A stretch of DNA of 64,000 nt, taken from contig NZ_CP055263.1 of assembly GCF_014217835.1 (NCBI RefSeq), positions 1,563,001 to 1,627,000 on the forward strand, read 5' to 3'. Each line of letters opens with the position of its first letter. Within the stretch, counting starts at the first letter, position 1. The position numbers and the translations under genes were made by a program. Below are positions 50,479 through 58,979 of this stretch, piece by piece. The DNA comes from Metabacillus sp. KUDC1714. GTDB lineage: Bacteria > Bacillota > Bacilli > Bacillales > Bacillaceae. The notes under the pieces are model-generated. The model saw only the letters and a list, made by a program, of their open reading frames with translations, was not told where the DNA came from and did no database searches.

Positions 50479-50668
50479 GACGTTTTCTCCTCTACTCATT
50501 CTACCTACACTCACTAACTATTCATCATTACAAAAAAATATACATAGTTACCTTTAGGTGTAAAAAAATACATAATTGCAAATTCATTATCATTCTAGTT
50601 TTTTAAAAAATGCAAGTTGAAGTTCTAATCAGACTAGCTTGTTTAAACATACACTTCAAGCATAAAAC

Positions 50669-50722
50669 GTAGTTACCTTTAATAATAAAGTAGGTATCTT
50701 TAATACTATAATATGAAACCGT
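50669..50722 (-). promoter_or_regulatory. Shared sulfosugar operator/promoter, copy 1
   Basis: Contains GTAGTTACCTTTAATAAT, then AAAGTAGGTATCTTTAATA and TATAATATGAAACCG. It aligns without gaps or nearly so to 57353-57404. The repeated (A/T)GTTACCTTTA element is a candidate GntR-family operator; the TATTATA-like string on the minus strand may be the -10 box. Confidence 0.7.
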
Positions 50723-50830
50723 CTACAATATTTCAAGTGTTTTCTTCAATTTTCTTAAAAACTCTTCATTTTATTAATCGTGTACCTTGTAGACCTACGC
50801 GAAACGTCATATACAACTATATCAATTAGA

Positions 50831-50857
50831 AAAGGACAATGATCTAAATCACTGTCC
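50831..50857 (-). terminator. Terminator of GntR paralogue 2
   Basis: GGACAATGAT / ATCACTGTCC hairpin (one mismatch) with TTTTCTAAT downstream on the minus strand. Confidence 0.75.
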
Positions 50858-50886
50858 AATCGTTAGAATAATAGGTGTATTCTAAT

Positions 50887-51615
50887 TTATCTAGTAAGTT
50901 CAATATTATAATGGTACTTATCACTACGAAACTTCATTGTAGAAAATTCAATTGGTTTATCATCCAGTCCAAAACTTAATCTTTCTCTTTCTAACATGGC
51001 TTCTCCACCACGTATTCCTAATAAATCCGCCTCAAATAATGTTGCATTAATAGCGGAGATCTTTTCTTGTGCACGTTTCAAAATGATGTCGTTATTTTCC
51101 AGGATTTCATAAAACTTTGCGCTATCTAAGTCCTGATCTTTAAATAGCTTTCCAATATGAGCAGGCCAGCATGTACGTTCAATCGCAATTGGTACATGGT
51201 CAGCAAATCGAATACGTTCAATTACTAAGACCTCCTCATCTTCCGGAATATTTAGCATGGATTTTTCATGATATAAATCATTTTTAAATTCGACTCGCAG
51301 TAGCTTAGAATTAGGAGTCAACCCTTTATCAGTTGCCTCTTCAGCAAAGCCCTTTAGTCTTCCATTCCCCGTAAGTAGTTGTGACTTTACAATCGTCCCT
51401 TTTCCTTGCCTTTTCTCTAATAGTCCATCTTGCACGAGGATAGAAATAGCCTGACGTAAAGTTGTACGACTTACATTAAATTCTTCCATTAATTCTTGTT
51501 CGGTAGGAATTAACGTATTAGGAGCCCATACCTTTTCTTGAATTCGTTTAACAAGAATATCTTTTACTTGAAGATATAAGGAAATATTCTTATGAGGATC
51601 AACCATACTTGCCAA
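50887..51615 (-). CDS. GntR/HutC-family regulator with UTRA domain (paralogue 2)
   Basis: A 242-residue regulator: winged helix with LYLQVKDILVKRIQ, LIPTEQELMEEFNVSRTTLR and LEKRQGKGTIV, then a UTRA domain ending RERLSFGLDDKPIEFST. It is a single-gene unit with its own terminator, between the two sulfosugar operons. TTG start at 51615 after AAGGGAGAAATAAAA; ATG three codons later is possible. Probably the SQ-responsive repressor of the transaldolase operon, with the paralogue at 48342 serving the other operon, or cross-regulating both. Confidence 0.87.
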   Translation of the reverse strand: MASMVDPHKNISLYLQVKDILVKRIQEKVWAPNTLIPTEQELMEEFNVSRTTLRQAISILVQDGLLEKRQGKGTIVKSQLLTGNGRLKGFAEEATDKGLTPNSKLLRVEFKNDLYHEKSMLNIPEDEEVLVIERIRFADHVPIAIERTCWPAHIGKLFKDQDLDSAKFYEILENNDIILKRAQEKISAINATLFEADLLGIRGGEAMLERERLSFGLDDKPIEFSTMKFRSDKYHYNIELTR

Positions 51616-51825
51616 TTTTATTTCTCCCTTCGCTTTCTATTGCAATCTACTAACTTTCTTATTTAACAACACAATTTATATTGATGTTTCTACTCATAGA
51701 CTTTTTTATCCAGCCCCTATTTCTTAACTTTCATCATAACTATTATAACATACATTACTATCTTTCCATGATTTCAAGCTTAAAACCAAATCGATCTTCC
51801 TCTATGCTGAATGAACAAAAGCGCA

Positions 51826-51945
51826 AGCGCCTTGATCAGCCTCAGGCAAATAAGATGATTTAGAATAGAAGGCGTTTTTTGCCTTCAATTCTAAATTAGC
51901 TAGACCCTAGAGGGGCTAGGCGCTGGAGCTGGATGTCGTGCGCTT
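51826..51945. repeat. Dispersed hairpin repeat
   Basis: Outer arms GCGCAAGCGCCTTGATCAGCC and GGCTAGGCGCTGGAGCTGG are imperfectly complementary; an inner inverted repeat TTTAGAATAGAAGGC / GCCTTCAATTCTAAA lies between them. The GCGCTGGAGCTGGA arm is a string I associate with a repeat common in Bacillaceae intergenic regions. A half copy is at 40776-40800. Confidence 0.6.
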
Positions 51946-51982
51946 ATCCACAGTTCAAGAATTTTATAATTTCGTAAACGAT

Positions 51983-52014
51983 TAAAAAAAGGCTGTTGAA
52001 AACTTCAACAACCC
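51983..52014 (-). terminator. Terminator of the sulfoquinovose operon
   Basis: GGTTGTTGAA / TTCAACAGCC stem and seven T residues on the minus strand, just past the sulfoquinovosidase stop. Confidence 0.85.
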
Positions 52015-52032
52015 TCTAAAAAGTTATCTCGA

Positions 52033-54069
52033 TTAGATGTCAGATAATTTTAAGAATAACTCTTTCCATTTAGACTCTTTACGATAAAATACAGGTGGAT
52101 AACCTATTGGTGCTTCAACAGTTACATATCCTCCTTGGTATTCTCGCCCGCTCCATAGATGTACCCATGTATCTTCTGGCAAGTAAACCTCCCATTCACT
52201 CTGGTTTTCTTGATGTACAGGTGCTACTAATACATCCTCACCATATAAATATTGATATTTAAGGTCATATGCTATTTCGTCATTTTCATAATGCATAAAC
52301 AGTGGACGTTGGACTGGAATGCCTCTTTCTGAATTCATTTTTACTAATGACTTTGTATAAGGAGCAAGAGTAACAAAGATATTCGTCATTCTTGCTAAAT
52401 GGTCTAATGACTCCTGGTCATCATCGTACTGGAAACAATCGTCAGGACGATTTCCTTCATGTGTTCTCATCATGGGTGTGAAGGCTCCCATTTCCGACCA
52501 TCTCATTAACAATTCTTTTGATCGTTTATTTCCATGTAAGCTTGTGTAACCTCCGATATCACTGTGATGCAAGCCACAGCCTATCATACCTGAAGAAAGT
52601 GCTGCAGGAATAACAGATGCTAAACCATCATCAAGTGACCAATCAACACTTTGGTCACCACCCCAAAGCATCGTACAATATTTCTGAACTCCTGTGTATC
52701 CAGCACGCATGAAGTAAACCACTTCGCCTAGTTTCTTAGCTTCAGATACAGCCTCGTAATTTATTTTCGCCCACAGAGTTGGCCATGCATTATGCATAAT
52801 ACGTGCATCTACACCATTCTTTAGAACAACGTCCGTTGGCAAGTATTCTCCAAAATCTGCCATCCAACCATCTATACCAAAGTCAATCATGTTCTCCTTA
52901 ATCACTTGTTTATACCATTCACAAGCCTCTTCATTTGTAAAATCAACTACACCACAATAAAACTCGCCAAAATCGACTAAATAGATTTCACCTTTGTCAT
53001 TTAGTGCCAAATAGCCCTCTTCTTCAGCAACTTTATACAAATGGCCTTCAATTGCTACATAAGGGTTGATATAGCTTAAAAAGCGAATCCCATTTTCTTT
53101 CCATTGTGGAATCTTTTTATCTAATTCAGGATACTCATTCTCGTTCCATTGCCAGTTCCACATTAAGCGCTTACCAAATGAAGTGATTCGTTTCCCTTGC
53201 CAATCTTGACACCATACTCCAGAAACCTTCATGCCTGCAGCAAGAGCTTTTTCTAACTTCTGCTCTACAACCTCAGTTCCGCCCTGAATCCCTAAAATGA
53301 CACCATTATATACCCATTCCGGTAATTCTGGCTGTCTACCAAACAAATTTGAAATTTTTTCAACAAGCTCAATATACGTTTCTGCTGTTTCAAATACCAA
53401 AGATTTAGGTACTTCCCATACTTGCAATTCATGGAATTCTGGATGACGGAAATCAAAGTCTGCATATGCGGTTGTTTCAGTATGACAGTAATATTTTTGA
53501 CTTGATACATATGTTGGCTGTGGGAAATTTGTATTGTAATAATCTCCACCTGCTTTGTCCTTCACATCAGCCTGCCAGGTAACATACGTATTTTTATTTC
53601 TCCCTACACCAGGTTCAGAAGTCCACAATGGAAAGTTTTTTCCACGTAGATTAAAATAGGATAGCTGTTCACCACATCCGTAAATTTTTTCATCTGGATT
53701 TGCTGCAATTCTTAACCAAAAGCGATTAATACTTGAATCCTTATTGATATATTCCATTTTCAAACGACCATTTTCAATTTTAATAGAGAGATTTAATAAT
53801 ACTTCTCCGCCATCAAAACTTGAAAAGTCAATTTCATATTCATTGTTATATTCCTTTATTTCAGCATATTTAAGTGGGATACGTTCGATTACATAATCCT
53901 TAATATCGAAATTCCCTCGGTACATATCAATTTTTTCCTCACCGCGACCAACAAATATGACTGGATAATCCTTTGTATGACGAAACAGGAGAACATGATT
54001 AAGAATTACCTCGAATCCTGATTCGATCTTATTTAAAACTAATTTTGATTCCTTTAGCGTATTTTGCAT
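52033..54069 (-). CDS. yihQ: Sulfoquinovosidase (GH31, YihQ type)
   Basis: A 678-residue GH31 alpha-glycosidase, the same length as E. coli YihQ and collinear with it. Residues known to define sulfoquinovosidases occur at identical numbers: Q288, R301 and W304 (in WCQDWQG ... FGKRLMWNW), nucleophile D405 (GWMADFGEYLP), acid/base D472 (GGDQSVDWS) and Y508 (DIGGYTS). R301/W304/Y508 bind the sulfonate, so the enzyme should release sulfoquinovose from sulfoquinovosyl glycerol and related glycosides, not glucose from starch sugars. No signal peptide: cytosolic. ATG after AGGAGGATAAC. Last gene of the operon. Also called SftG in sulfo-TAL clusters. Confidence 0.96.
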   Translation of the reverse strand: MQNTLKESKLVLNKIESGFEVILNHVLLFRHTKDYPVIFVGRGEEKIDMYRGNFDIKDYVIERIPLKYAEIKEYNNEYEIDFSSFDGGEVLLNLSIKIENGRLKMEYINKDSSINRFWLRIAANPDEKIYGCGEQLSYFNLRGKNFPLWTSEPGVGRNKNTYVTWQADVKDKAGGDYYNTNFPQPTYVSSQKYYCHTETTAYADFDFRHPEFHELQVWEVPKSLVFETAETYIELVEKISNLFGRQPELPEWVYNGVILGIQGGTEVVEQKLEKALAAGMKVSGVWCQDWQGKRITSFGKRLMWNWQWNENEYPELDKKIPQWKENGIRFLSYINPYVAIEGHLYKVAEEEGYLALNDKGEIYLVDFGEFYCGVVDFTNEEACEWYKQVIKENMIDFGIDGWMADFGEYLPTDVVLKNGVDARIMHNAWPTLWAKINYEAVSEAKKLGEVVYFMRAGYTGVQKYCTMLWGGDQSVDWSLDDGLASVIPAALSSGMIGCGLHHSDIGGYTSLHGNKRSKELLMRWSEMGAFTPMMRTHEGNRPDDCFQYDDDQESLDHLARMTNIFVTLAPYTKSLVKMNSERGIPVQRPLFMHYENDEIAYDLKYQYLYGEDVLVAPVHQENQSEWEVYLPEDTWVHLWSGREYQGGYVTVEAPIGYPPVFYRKESKWKELFLKLSDI

Positions 54070-54087
54070 TGTTATCCTCCTAGTCCA

Positions 54088-55869
54088 TCATGCTGAAAAT
54101 TTTGATTTATCAACCTCAACCGGTGTAATTTGTTTTTTCACATAGTTACTATATTTTTTATTCCATTTCTTCACAGAAATATAAGCGAATATTGCTGTCA
54201 CCGCAGCCAATGAAAGCAGAGCTGGCCAGAAATAAGGTGATACTATTGCTTCACTATAAGCTAAACCAATCGGTGAGAAAACAATATAGAAACTAAACAT
54301 TAACCCAATTAAAATGATTGAAACACATAGAGCATATTTCCAAGGTTGCATATCTACCTTTGGCTTTGGAGTAAAATTCCACGCTTCTTTTCTAGGCGCA
54401 ATTTTACCAATAATCAACATCATTGCTACTTCAGTGAAAAACAGAATTGCATAAATATGAATAAAGTTAATTTCTACTTTGAATCCAAATAAATGATTCG
54501 TTCCCCATACAAGCATGTAATACACAATGACATGGAAGACAATTGCTACTTTTGCAGCTATCGGCGGAACTCTCTTAGCAAAGATTCCAATTAATACAAC
54601 AGCAATAACTGGAATATTAAAGAATCCGGTAAAACGACGAATTAATTCCCATAAACCATCTGGTGCATACATTAATAATGGTGACACACAGAAACTTATG
54701 ATCGCTAATACAGCACCAAACCATTTACTTAAACTAAGCAGTTTTTCGTCAGATATGGATGGTTTTAATGGCTGTACAACATCTAAAGCAAACATTGTTG
54801 CAGCTGAATTAATCAATGCATTAAATGTACTAAATACCGCGCCCAGAAGTACGACTAAGAAAAAGCCTTGCAAATACCATGGTAATATATTTGCTACTAA
54901 AGTCGGAAATGCTAGATCGACAGGATTTAAATCTCCACCATATAAATGGAAAGCAATAATTCCAGGGATCATCATAAAGATTGGAACTAATAATTTAAAA
55001 AATCCCGTATACAAAACACCTTTTTGTCCTTCTGCTAGATTAGCAGCTCCAAGTGTCCGCTGAATAGCATATTGGTTCGTACCCCAATAAAACAGGTTAG
55101 CCCAAATCATTCCTGTAAAGATCGTAGCAAATGGTACTGAATCTGTACTTGAGCCAACAGCATTCAATTTCTCAGGGCTATTTGTTGAAATTGTTTTAAA
55201 CCCTTCAACTACGCTTCCATCGCCTAATTGGAATAAGGCGATTGCTGGAATAAGTGTACAAACAACTAATAAACCAACTCCAATAAAAGTATCAGATACA
55301 GCAATCGCTTTCATTCCTCCGAATATCGCAAACACTGCACCAATAATACCTATTGTCCAAACCATTAACCAAATAGATTGTGTGTATGAAATACCAAACA
55401 ATTCTGGCACATCAAACAATTTCATTACAGCTAAAGCACCAGAATATAATGTTGAAGGAATGGTAACTAGGACATAACCTAGCATAAATAATAGTACAGC
55501 TAATCTTCTAACACCTTCATCATAACGATCTCTCAAAAATTGAGGCAAAGTTGTAAACGCGCCTCCCAAGTAGCGTGGTAATAAGATTAATGTCATAATT
55601 ACAATCGCAAAAATTGCCGTAACTTCCCAAGCCATATTGGTCATATTAGCACCATAGGATTGTCCATTTAAACCAATCATTTGTTCAGCAGATAAGTTCG
55701 TTAAAATAAGTGCCCCTGCAATAAAGCCACCTGATAAACCACGTCCTGCTAAAAAGTAACCTTCTGTTGTTGAATTTGAACCTTTAGTCTTCTTATATGT
55801 CCATATTCCCATTACTACCATAAAAAATAAACATGAAAGTAATGTAAATAATACATTTTGATCAGCCAT
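54088..55869 (-). CDS. SSS-family sodium/solute symporter (candidate sulfoquinovose importer)
   Basis: A 593-residue SGLT-type symporter with 13-14 membrane helices. Family blocks: YFLAGRGLSGGFIAGALILTN, the substrate-side NLSAEQMIGLNGQ, and the Na+-site-like helix FFLVVLLGAVFSTFNALINS. Located between isomerase and sulfoquinovosidase genes, it probably imports sulfoquinovose or sulfoquinovosyl glycerol coupled to Na+. Since the glycosidase has no signal peptide, intact glycosides are likely transported. Specificity is inferred from context. Confidence 0.88.
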   Translation of the reverse strand: MADQNVLFTLLSCLFFMVVMGIWTYKKTKGSNSTTEGYFLAGRGLSGGFIAGALILTNLSAEQMIGLNGQSYGANMTNMAWEVTAIFAIVIMTLILLPRYLGGAFTTLPQFLRDRYDEGVRRLAVLLFMLGYVLVTIPSTLYSGALAVMKLFDVPELFGISYTQSIWLMVWTIGIIGAVFAIFGGMKAIAVSDTFIGVGLLVVCTLIPAIALFQLGDGSVVEGFKTISTNSPEKLNAVGSSTDSVPFATIFTGMIWANLFYWGTNQYAIQRTLGAANLAEGQKGVLYTGFFKLLVPIFMMIPGIIAFHLYGGDLNPVDLAFPTLVANILPWYLQGFFLVVLLGAVFSTFNALINSAATMFALDVVQPLKPSISDEKLLSLSKWFGAVLAIISFCVSPLLMYAPDGLWELIRRFTGFFNIPVIAVVLIGIFAKRVPPIAAKVAIVFHVIVYYMLVWGTNHLFGFKVEINFIHIYAILFFTEVAMMLIIGKIAPRKEAWNFTPKPKVDMQPWKYALCVSIILIGLMFSFYIVFSPIGLAYSEAIVSPYFWPALLSLAAVTAIFAYISVKKWNKKYSNYVKKQITPVEVDKSKFSA

Positions 55870-55889
55870 TTAATAAACCCCCTTGCCTA

Positions 55890-56561
55890 TTAATAGTAAA
55901 CTTCTATATTTTCACCTTTAATACCGGGAAATGCCCCTTTATCAATAAGAACCTTACGTTCAGGGTGAGCAATTAACCACTTATTTTTCATAAACAACAG
56001 TTGATCTTCAGAGGTGATTTTTTCGAATTCCCCTTCCAAAGGTTGATTCGTTCCTTTAGGTAAAATGACAACTGTCTTAAACCCAATATCTGTAACCTTA
56101 CAAGGTGCAAAATGAAGTGTTGTTCCATATAATTCGATCACAGTGCCCTCAGGAATATAGAAAGCGGATACATCTCTTGCATTATAACTGTTATTTTCGA
56201 TATCTTGTACTCTACCTAATAATAGGACTAAGTCTGTAATAGCAATATTAATCTCGCTTCCCTTATGATATTCTAGACCATTTAATGTCGAATTTCTACC
56301 ATTACAATAGCCAATTTGAATAGGCATATTCCCGTAAATACTAGCTTCAATTATTTCCATTAATCTTTTTTCCTCTAATTGGGAATCTGATGCTACATAA
56401 ATGTTGCCATCTTGAGGAATCTCTGTTTTTTCCATCTGTACCATCAATTCCTCAAATTCATAGTTTTCTAGAATTTTTCCATAATCTCTGAACTGACTAT
56501 CCTTTATATGATAAAAGTTTAAATGAGGATTTTTCTTTTTTACTAGTTCATAGTTTGACAA
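55890..56561 (-). CDS. sftI: DUF4867-like isomerase (candidate sulfoquinovose isomerase)
   Basis: A 223-residue cupin-like protein matching the DUF4867 family. The metal-site region is QIGYCNGRNSTLNGLEYHKG followed by SEINIAITD, and a later LHFAPCKV strand. In characterised Bacillus sulfo-TAL clusters I recall an isomerase of this kind (SftI/SqvD) converting sulfoquinovose to 6-deoxy-6-sulfofructose; I state the family link from memory. It is preceded by a strong hairpin (56584-56611) and AAAAAAGGAG. Position between transaldolase and symporter supports the role. Confidence 0.8.
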   Translation of the reverse strand: MSNYELVKKKNPHLNFYHIKDSQFRDYGKILENYEFEELMVQMEKTEIPQDGNIYVASDSQLEEKRLMEIIEASIYGNMPIQIGYCNGRNSTLNGLEYHKGSEINIAITDLVLLLGRVQDIENNSYNARDVSAFYIPEGTVIELYGTTLHFAPCKVTDIGFKTVVILPKGTNQPLEGEFEKITSEDQLLFMKNKWLIAHPERKVLIDKGAFPGIKGENIEVYY

Positions 56562-56583
56562 GGATGATTTCTCCTTTTTTATA

Positions 56584-56611
56584 AAGGGCCCTCATTCTTA
56601 CAGGGCCCCTT
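56584..56611 (-). terminator. Intra-operon hairpin (attenuator or mRNA-stabiliser)
   Basis: AAGGGGCCCT / AGGGCCCTT stem between the transaldolase stop and isomerase ribosome site. The T-run is short, so partial termination or 3'-end protection of the transaldolase mRNA is likely. Confidence 0.65.
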
Positions 56612-56619
56612 ACTAGTTT

Positions 56620-57300
56620 TTATTTTAAAACCGATTCTTCTTTTGCTGTATTGTCCCATGCATTACGGAAAATATTTAAACCATAATCGGTATATGCATG
56701 ATCGAAACTATTTTTATACACATCGAATCCACAAGTTACAATATCTGCTCCTGCTTTAGCAGCATCAACAATTTGTTTCCCATTTCTTAATGCAGCAACA
56801 ATAATCTCAGTTTCATAGCCGTATGTTTTATAAATGCTTGCAATATCTTGAATATATTGTCCTGTATCTTCTCCATGATTCTCTTTCCAACCAACAAAAG
56901 GAGAAACAAAAGTAGCTCCAATTCTAGCTGTTTGAATTGCTTGAGCCGGTGAAAATACTAAAGTAACATTTGTTGGAATTCCTTCCTTTTTCAATTCCTT
57001 AGCAGCAATTAAGCCTGATTCTGTACATGGAATTTTAATGACAAAATTTGATGAAAGAGATGCAATTTTTTTCCCTTCAGTCACCATCTCTTTTGCATCA
57101 TTTAGATGAGGATTGATTTCAACAGAAACTGGGAAGTTTTCAACACCTCTAAATTCACTAGCTAATTCATCTACAACAGTTAAGAATGGTTTCCCACTAT
57201 TCATAATGTGCTTAGGATTTGTTGTTAACCCATCAATTGCCCAATTTTCATAGGCGTAACGAATTTCACTAATAATTGCACTATCTAAAAAATATTTCAT
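56620..57300 (-). CDS. sftT: 6-deoxy-6-sulfofructose transaldolase
   Basis: A 226-residue small class I transaldolase (FSA/TalB-like barrel). MKYFLDSAIISEIRYA and DGLTTNPKHI are family N-terminal motifs; the Schiff-base Lys is K89 in NFVIKIPCTESG; AALRNGKQIVDAAKAGADIVT forms the phosphate/acceptor side. In sulfo-TAL this enzyme cleaves 6-deoxy-6-sulfofructose, passing dihydroxyacetone to glyceraldehyde-3-phosphate to give fructose-6-phosphate and releasing sulfolactaldehyde. First gene of the operon, with the shared operator just upstream. Ribosome site AAAGGAGATG. Without the neighbouring sulfoquinovosidase it would be called fructose-6-phosphate aldolase. Confidence 0.92.
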   Translation of the reverse strand: MKYFLDSAIISEIRYAYENWAIDGLTTNPKHIMNSGKPFLTVVDELASEFRGVENFPVSVEINPHLNDAKEMVTEGKKIASLSSNFVIKIPCTESGLIAAKELKKEGIPTNVTLVFSPAQAIQTARIGATFVSPFVGWKENHGEDTGQYIQDIASIYKTYGYETEIIVAALRNGKQIVDAAKAGADIVTCGFDVYKNSFDHAYTDYGLNIFRNAWDNTAKEESVLK

Positions 57301-57352
57301 AAATAATACATCTCCTTTAAATTTATCGTTATGTTTTCTTTTTCATTGTAAC

Positions 57353-57404
57353 GTAGTGACCTTTAAATAAAAGTTACTACCTTTAGTAATATAATATGAA
57401 AACG
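57353..57404 (-). promoter_or_regulatory. Shared sulfosugar operator/promoter, copy 2
   Basis: Contains GTAGTGACCTTTAAATAA, then AAGTTACTACCTTTAGTAA and TATAATATGAAAACG; matches 50669-50722. It lies about 55-100 bases upstream of the transaldolase start. Direct repeats of GT(T/G)ACCTTTA are the likely regulator contacts. Confidence 0.72.
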
Positions 57405-57535
57405 AATTCAAAATTTCAAGTCTTTTTTATAAATATTTTCATCGAAGTGAAATTGTTAATTTTCTCATAGCGACCAGAGTTATGTACCTATTCTTAATTC
57501 TTTCATTTTTAATTTAATGAATATGTAGAAAAAAG

Positions 57536-57645
57536 TCGAAATTTGTCTAATAGTCGATAAATGTGAATAATCGAAGATAAATGGTCTGTTTTCGAAGATA
57601 AATTCGGTAAATCGAAGATAAATTGTTCATAATCGTTGATAAATC
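57536..57645. repeat. 110-bp direct repeat, right copy
   Basis: Same array of TCGAAGATAAAT units as at 45257-45366, three mismatches in 110 bp. It is followed by TTGAAATGGCAG, which corresponds to the start of the Lys-rich ORF after the left copy. Confidence 0.92.
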
Positions 57646-57683
57646 CGTTGAAATGGCAGTAGGGAAAAATCATGTCTCATCCA

Positions 57684-57726
57684 TAAAAAATCGGCTGATT
57701 ACTCTGGTTGATATGAGCAACCAGCC
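57684..57726 (-). terminator. Terminator of ssbB
   Basis: CTGGTTG / CAACCAG inner stem inside a GGCTG.../...CAGCC-like outer stem, with a T-run on the minus strand. Confidence 0.75.
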
Positions 57727-57787
57727 TTTAGATTTGAGGAGTTAAGGGGATACCATTGATTTTTTCTTATGCAGAAAAAGATGAATT

Positions 57788-58135
57788 TTAACTTTCTTGT
57801 TCAACTAGTTCACGTGGTTTTCCACTCATAAAGCGAACGGAATCAGCAACAACTTCAGTAACATAAACTCGAGTTCGTTCTGCATTTTCATAGCTTCTCG
57901 TCTGAATTCTTCCTGTTACGCCTACAATTGAACCTTTTCGACAGTAATTTGCTGTATTTTCTGCTGTTCGTCTCCAAACAGAGCAATTCACGAAATCTGT
58001 ATCAATTTCTCCAGCAGCATTGCGAAATTGTCGACTTACAGCAAGGGTGATGTTTGCAACTGGAGCTCCATCTGCTGTATAGCGAATTTCCGGGTCTTTC
58101 GTCAGTCTGCCTACTAATATGACTTGGTTGATCAC
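57788..58135 (-). CDS. ssbB: Single-stranded DNA-binding protein (SsbB type)
   Basis: A 115-residue SSB with a complete OB fold ([67 protein letters not shown]). It lacks the long Gly/Pro linker and DDDIPF tail of SsbA, so it matches SsbB, the competence/transformation paralogue. The B. subtilis gene sits in the same neighbourhood. ATG after AAAGGAGGAACG. Confidence 0.92.
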   Translation of the reverse strand: MINQVILVGRLTKDPEIRYTADGAPVANITLAVSRQFRNAAGEIDTDFVNCSVWRRTAENTANYCRKGSIVGVTGRIQTRSYENAERTRVYVTEVVADSVRFMSGKPRELVEQES

Positions 58136-58308
58136 TTCGTTCCTCCTTTCATTTCATGTACAAATGTATTGTAGTAGATTTTAAATGATTGGAAAAACAA
58201 GTGAAAATTTGTTTTGGATGCCAACTAATTGACGAAAAGATCTTTCTCCTAAGCAGTTTTTGAATTTTTATTAAGAATTGTTTATTGTTTCAGCAAATTC
58301 AGCAATTT

Positions 58309-58728
58309 TCAACCTTTTTGTATATCATTTAATGGCTGAAGAGAATTCACAATGTAAGATAAATGATTATCATTAGAGAAGCTTATACTTTGTAGAATTG
58401 CTTGAAAGGAAAGAGAATGGATAATCTCGTTTTCAAGGGGTGCTTCTATGTAGTGTTGATCTGTCTCATTCCAAGTATAGTATTGAATTGATAGATTTCT
58501 CTGGTTTAATTGGAAGACAATGCGTAATAGGTTATTGTGATCTGGTGTTTCATATTGGATCTCAACGATTCCATGTAAGGGGACATGGAAATGATGATAT
58601 TTTGATTTATTTTGGTTATAATCTCCTATTCTTAAAATGACCAAATCTTGTGTAGTTGTCTCCTTTACTTGTAAAGAATCGGTTTTTTTCTGTTTTAAAT
58701 AAAGACTCTTTAGTTTAAATTCAACCAT
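58309..58728 (-). CDS. Hypothetical protein, YwpG-like by position
   Basis: A 139-residue soluble protein beginning MVEFKLKSLYLKQKKTDSLQ, with alternating beta-strand-like segments (DLVILRIGDY, HHFHVPLHGIVEIQYE, LLRIVFQLNQRNLSIQYYTW). It lies between ssbB and ywpF, where B. subtilis has ywpG, and may be its equivalent. I do not recognise the fold with certainty and no catalytic motif is evident. ATG after AAGAGGTC. Confidence 0.6.
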   Translation of the reverse strand: MVEFKLKSLYLKQKKTDSLQVKETTTQDLVILRIGDYNQNKSKYHHFHVPLHGIVEIQYETPDHNNLLRIVFQLNQRNLSIQYYTWNETDQHYIEAPLENEIIHSLSFQAILQSISFSNDNHLSYIVNSLQPLNDIQKG

Positions 58729-58907
58729 TCTATGACCTCTTTTCGATTAATTTACATTGTAAGTATATGTCATTGTTAAAAATTTCTAAATTTACCCAAG
58801 AGTGATATGAAGTGAAATTTGACGAATTTTAAGAGAAATTTAACATTCATCTCGTTCTTTCTTCATATTTTTCCATTATTCTCTAAATAGGTCTAAATAT
58901 CTATTTT

Positions 58908-58924
58908 CGTTCGATTTTTGAACG
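58908..58924. promoter_or_regulatory. Inverted repeat upstream of the XRE regulator
   Basis: CGTTCGATTTTTGAACG, a 17-bp palindrome about 55 bases upstream of the regulator start; candidate autoregulatory operator. Confidence 0.45.
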
Positions 58925-58979
58925 ATTCTAAATATGTTCACAATCAAAACATTAGAAATAAGAGAGGGTGGATTGATTT

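Larger units (their letters stand above)
50515..50886. other. Regulatory region of the second sulfosugar operon
   Basis: Holds the conserved operator/promoter block at 50669-50722, an additional half-site TAGTTACCTTTAGG at 50545-50558 close to the fucose-isomerase-like start, and the terminator of the neighbouring regulator gene at 50831-50857. No ORF. Confidence 0.6.
51616..52032. other. Intergenic region with dispersed hairpin repeat
   Basis: Contains the large hairpin repeat at 51826-51945 and the terminator of the transaldolase operon at 51983-52014. The rest (51616-51820) is AT-rich and probably the promoter of the GntR gene; no ORF. Confidence 0.5.
57301..57787. other. Promoter region and right border of the sulfoglycolysis island
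   Basis: Contains the shared operator (57353-57404), the right 110-bp direct repeat (57536-57645), a start-only remnant of the tiny Lys-rich gene (57648-57659) and the ssbB terminator (57684-57726). No ORF. Confidence 0.7.
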
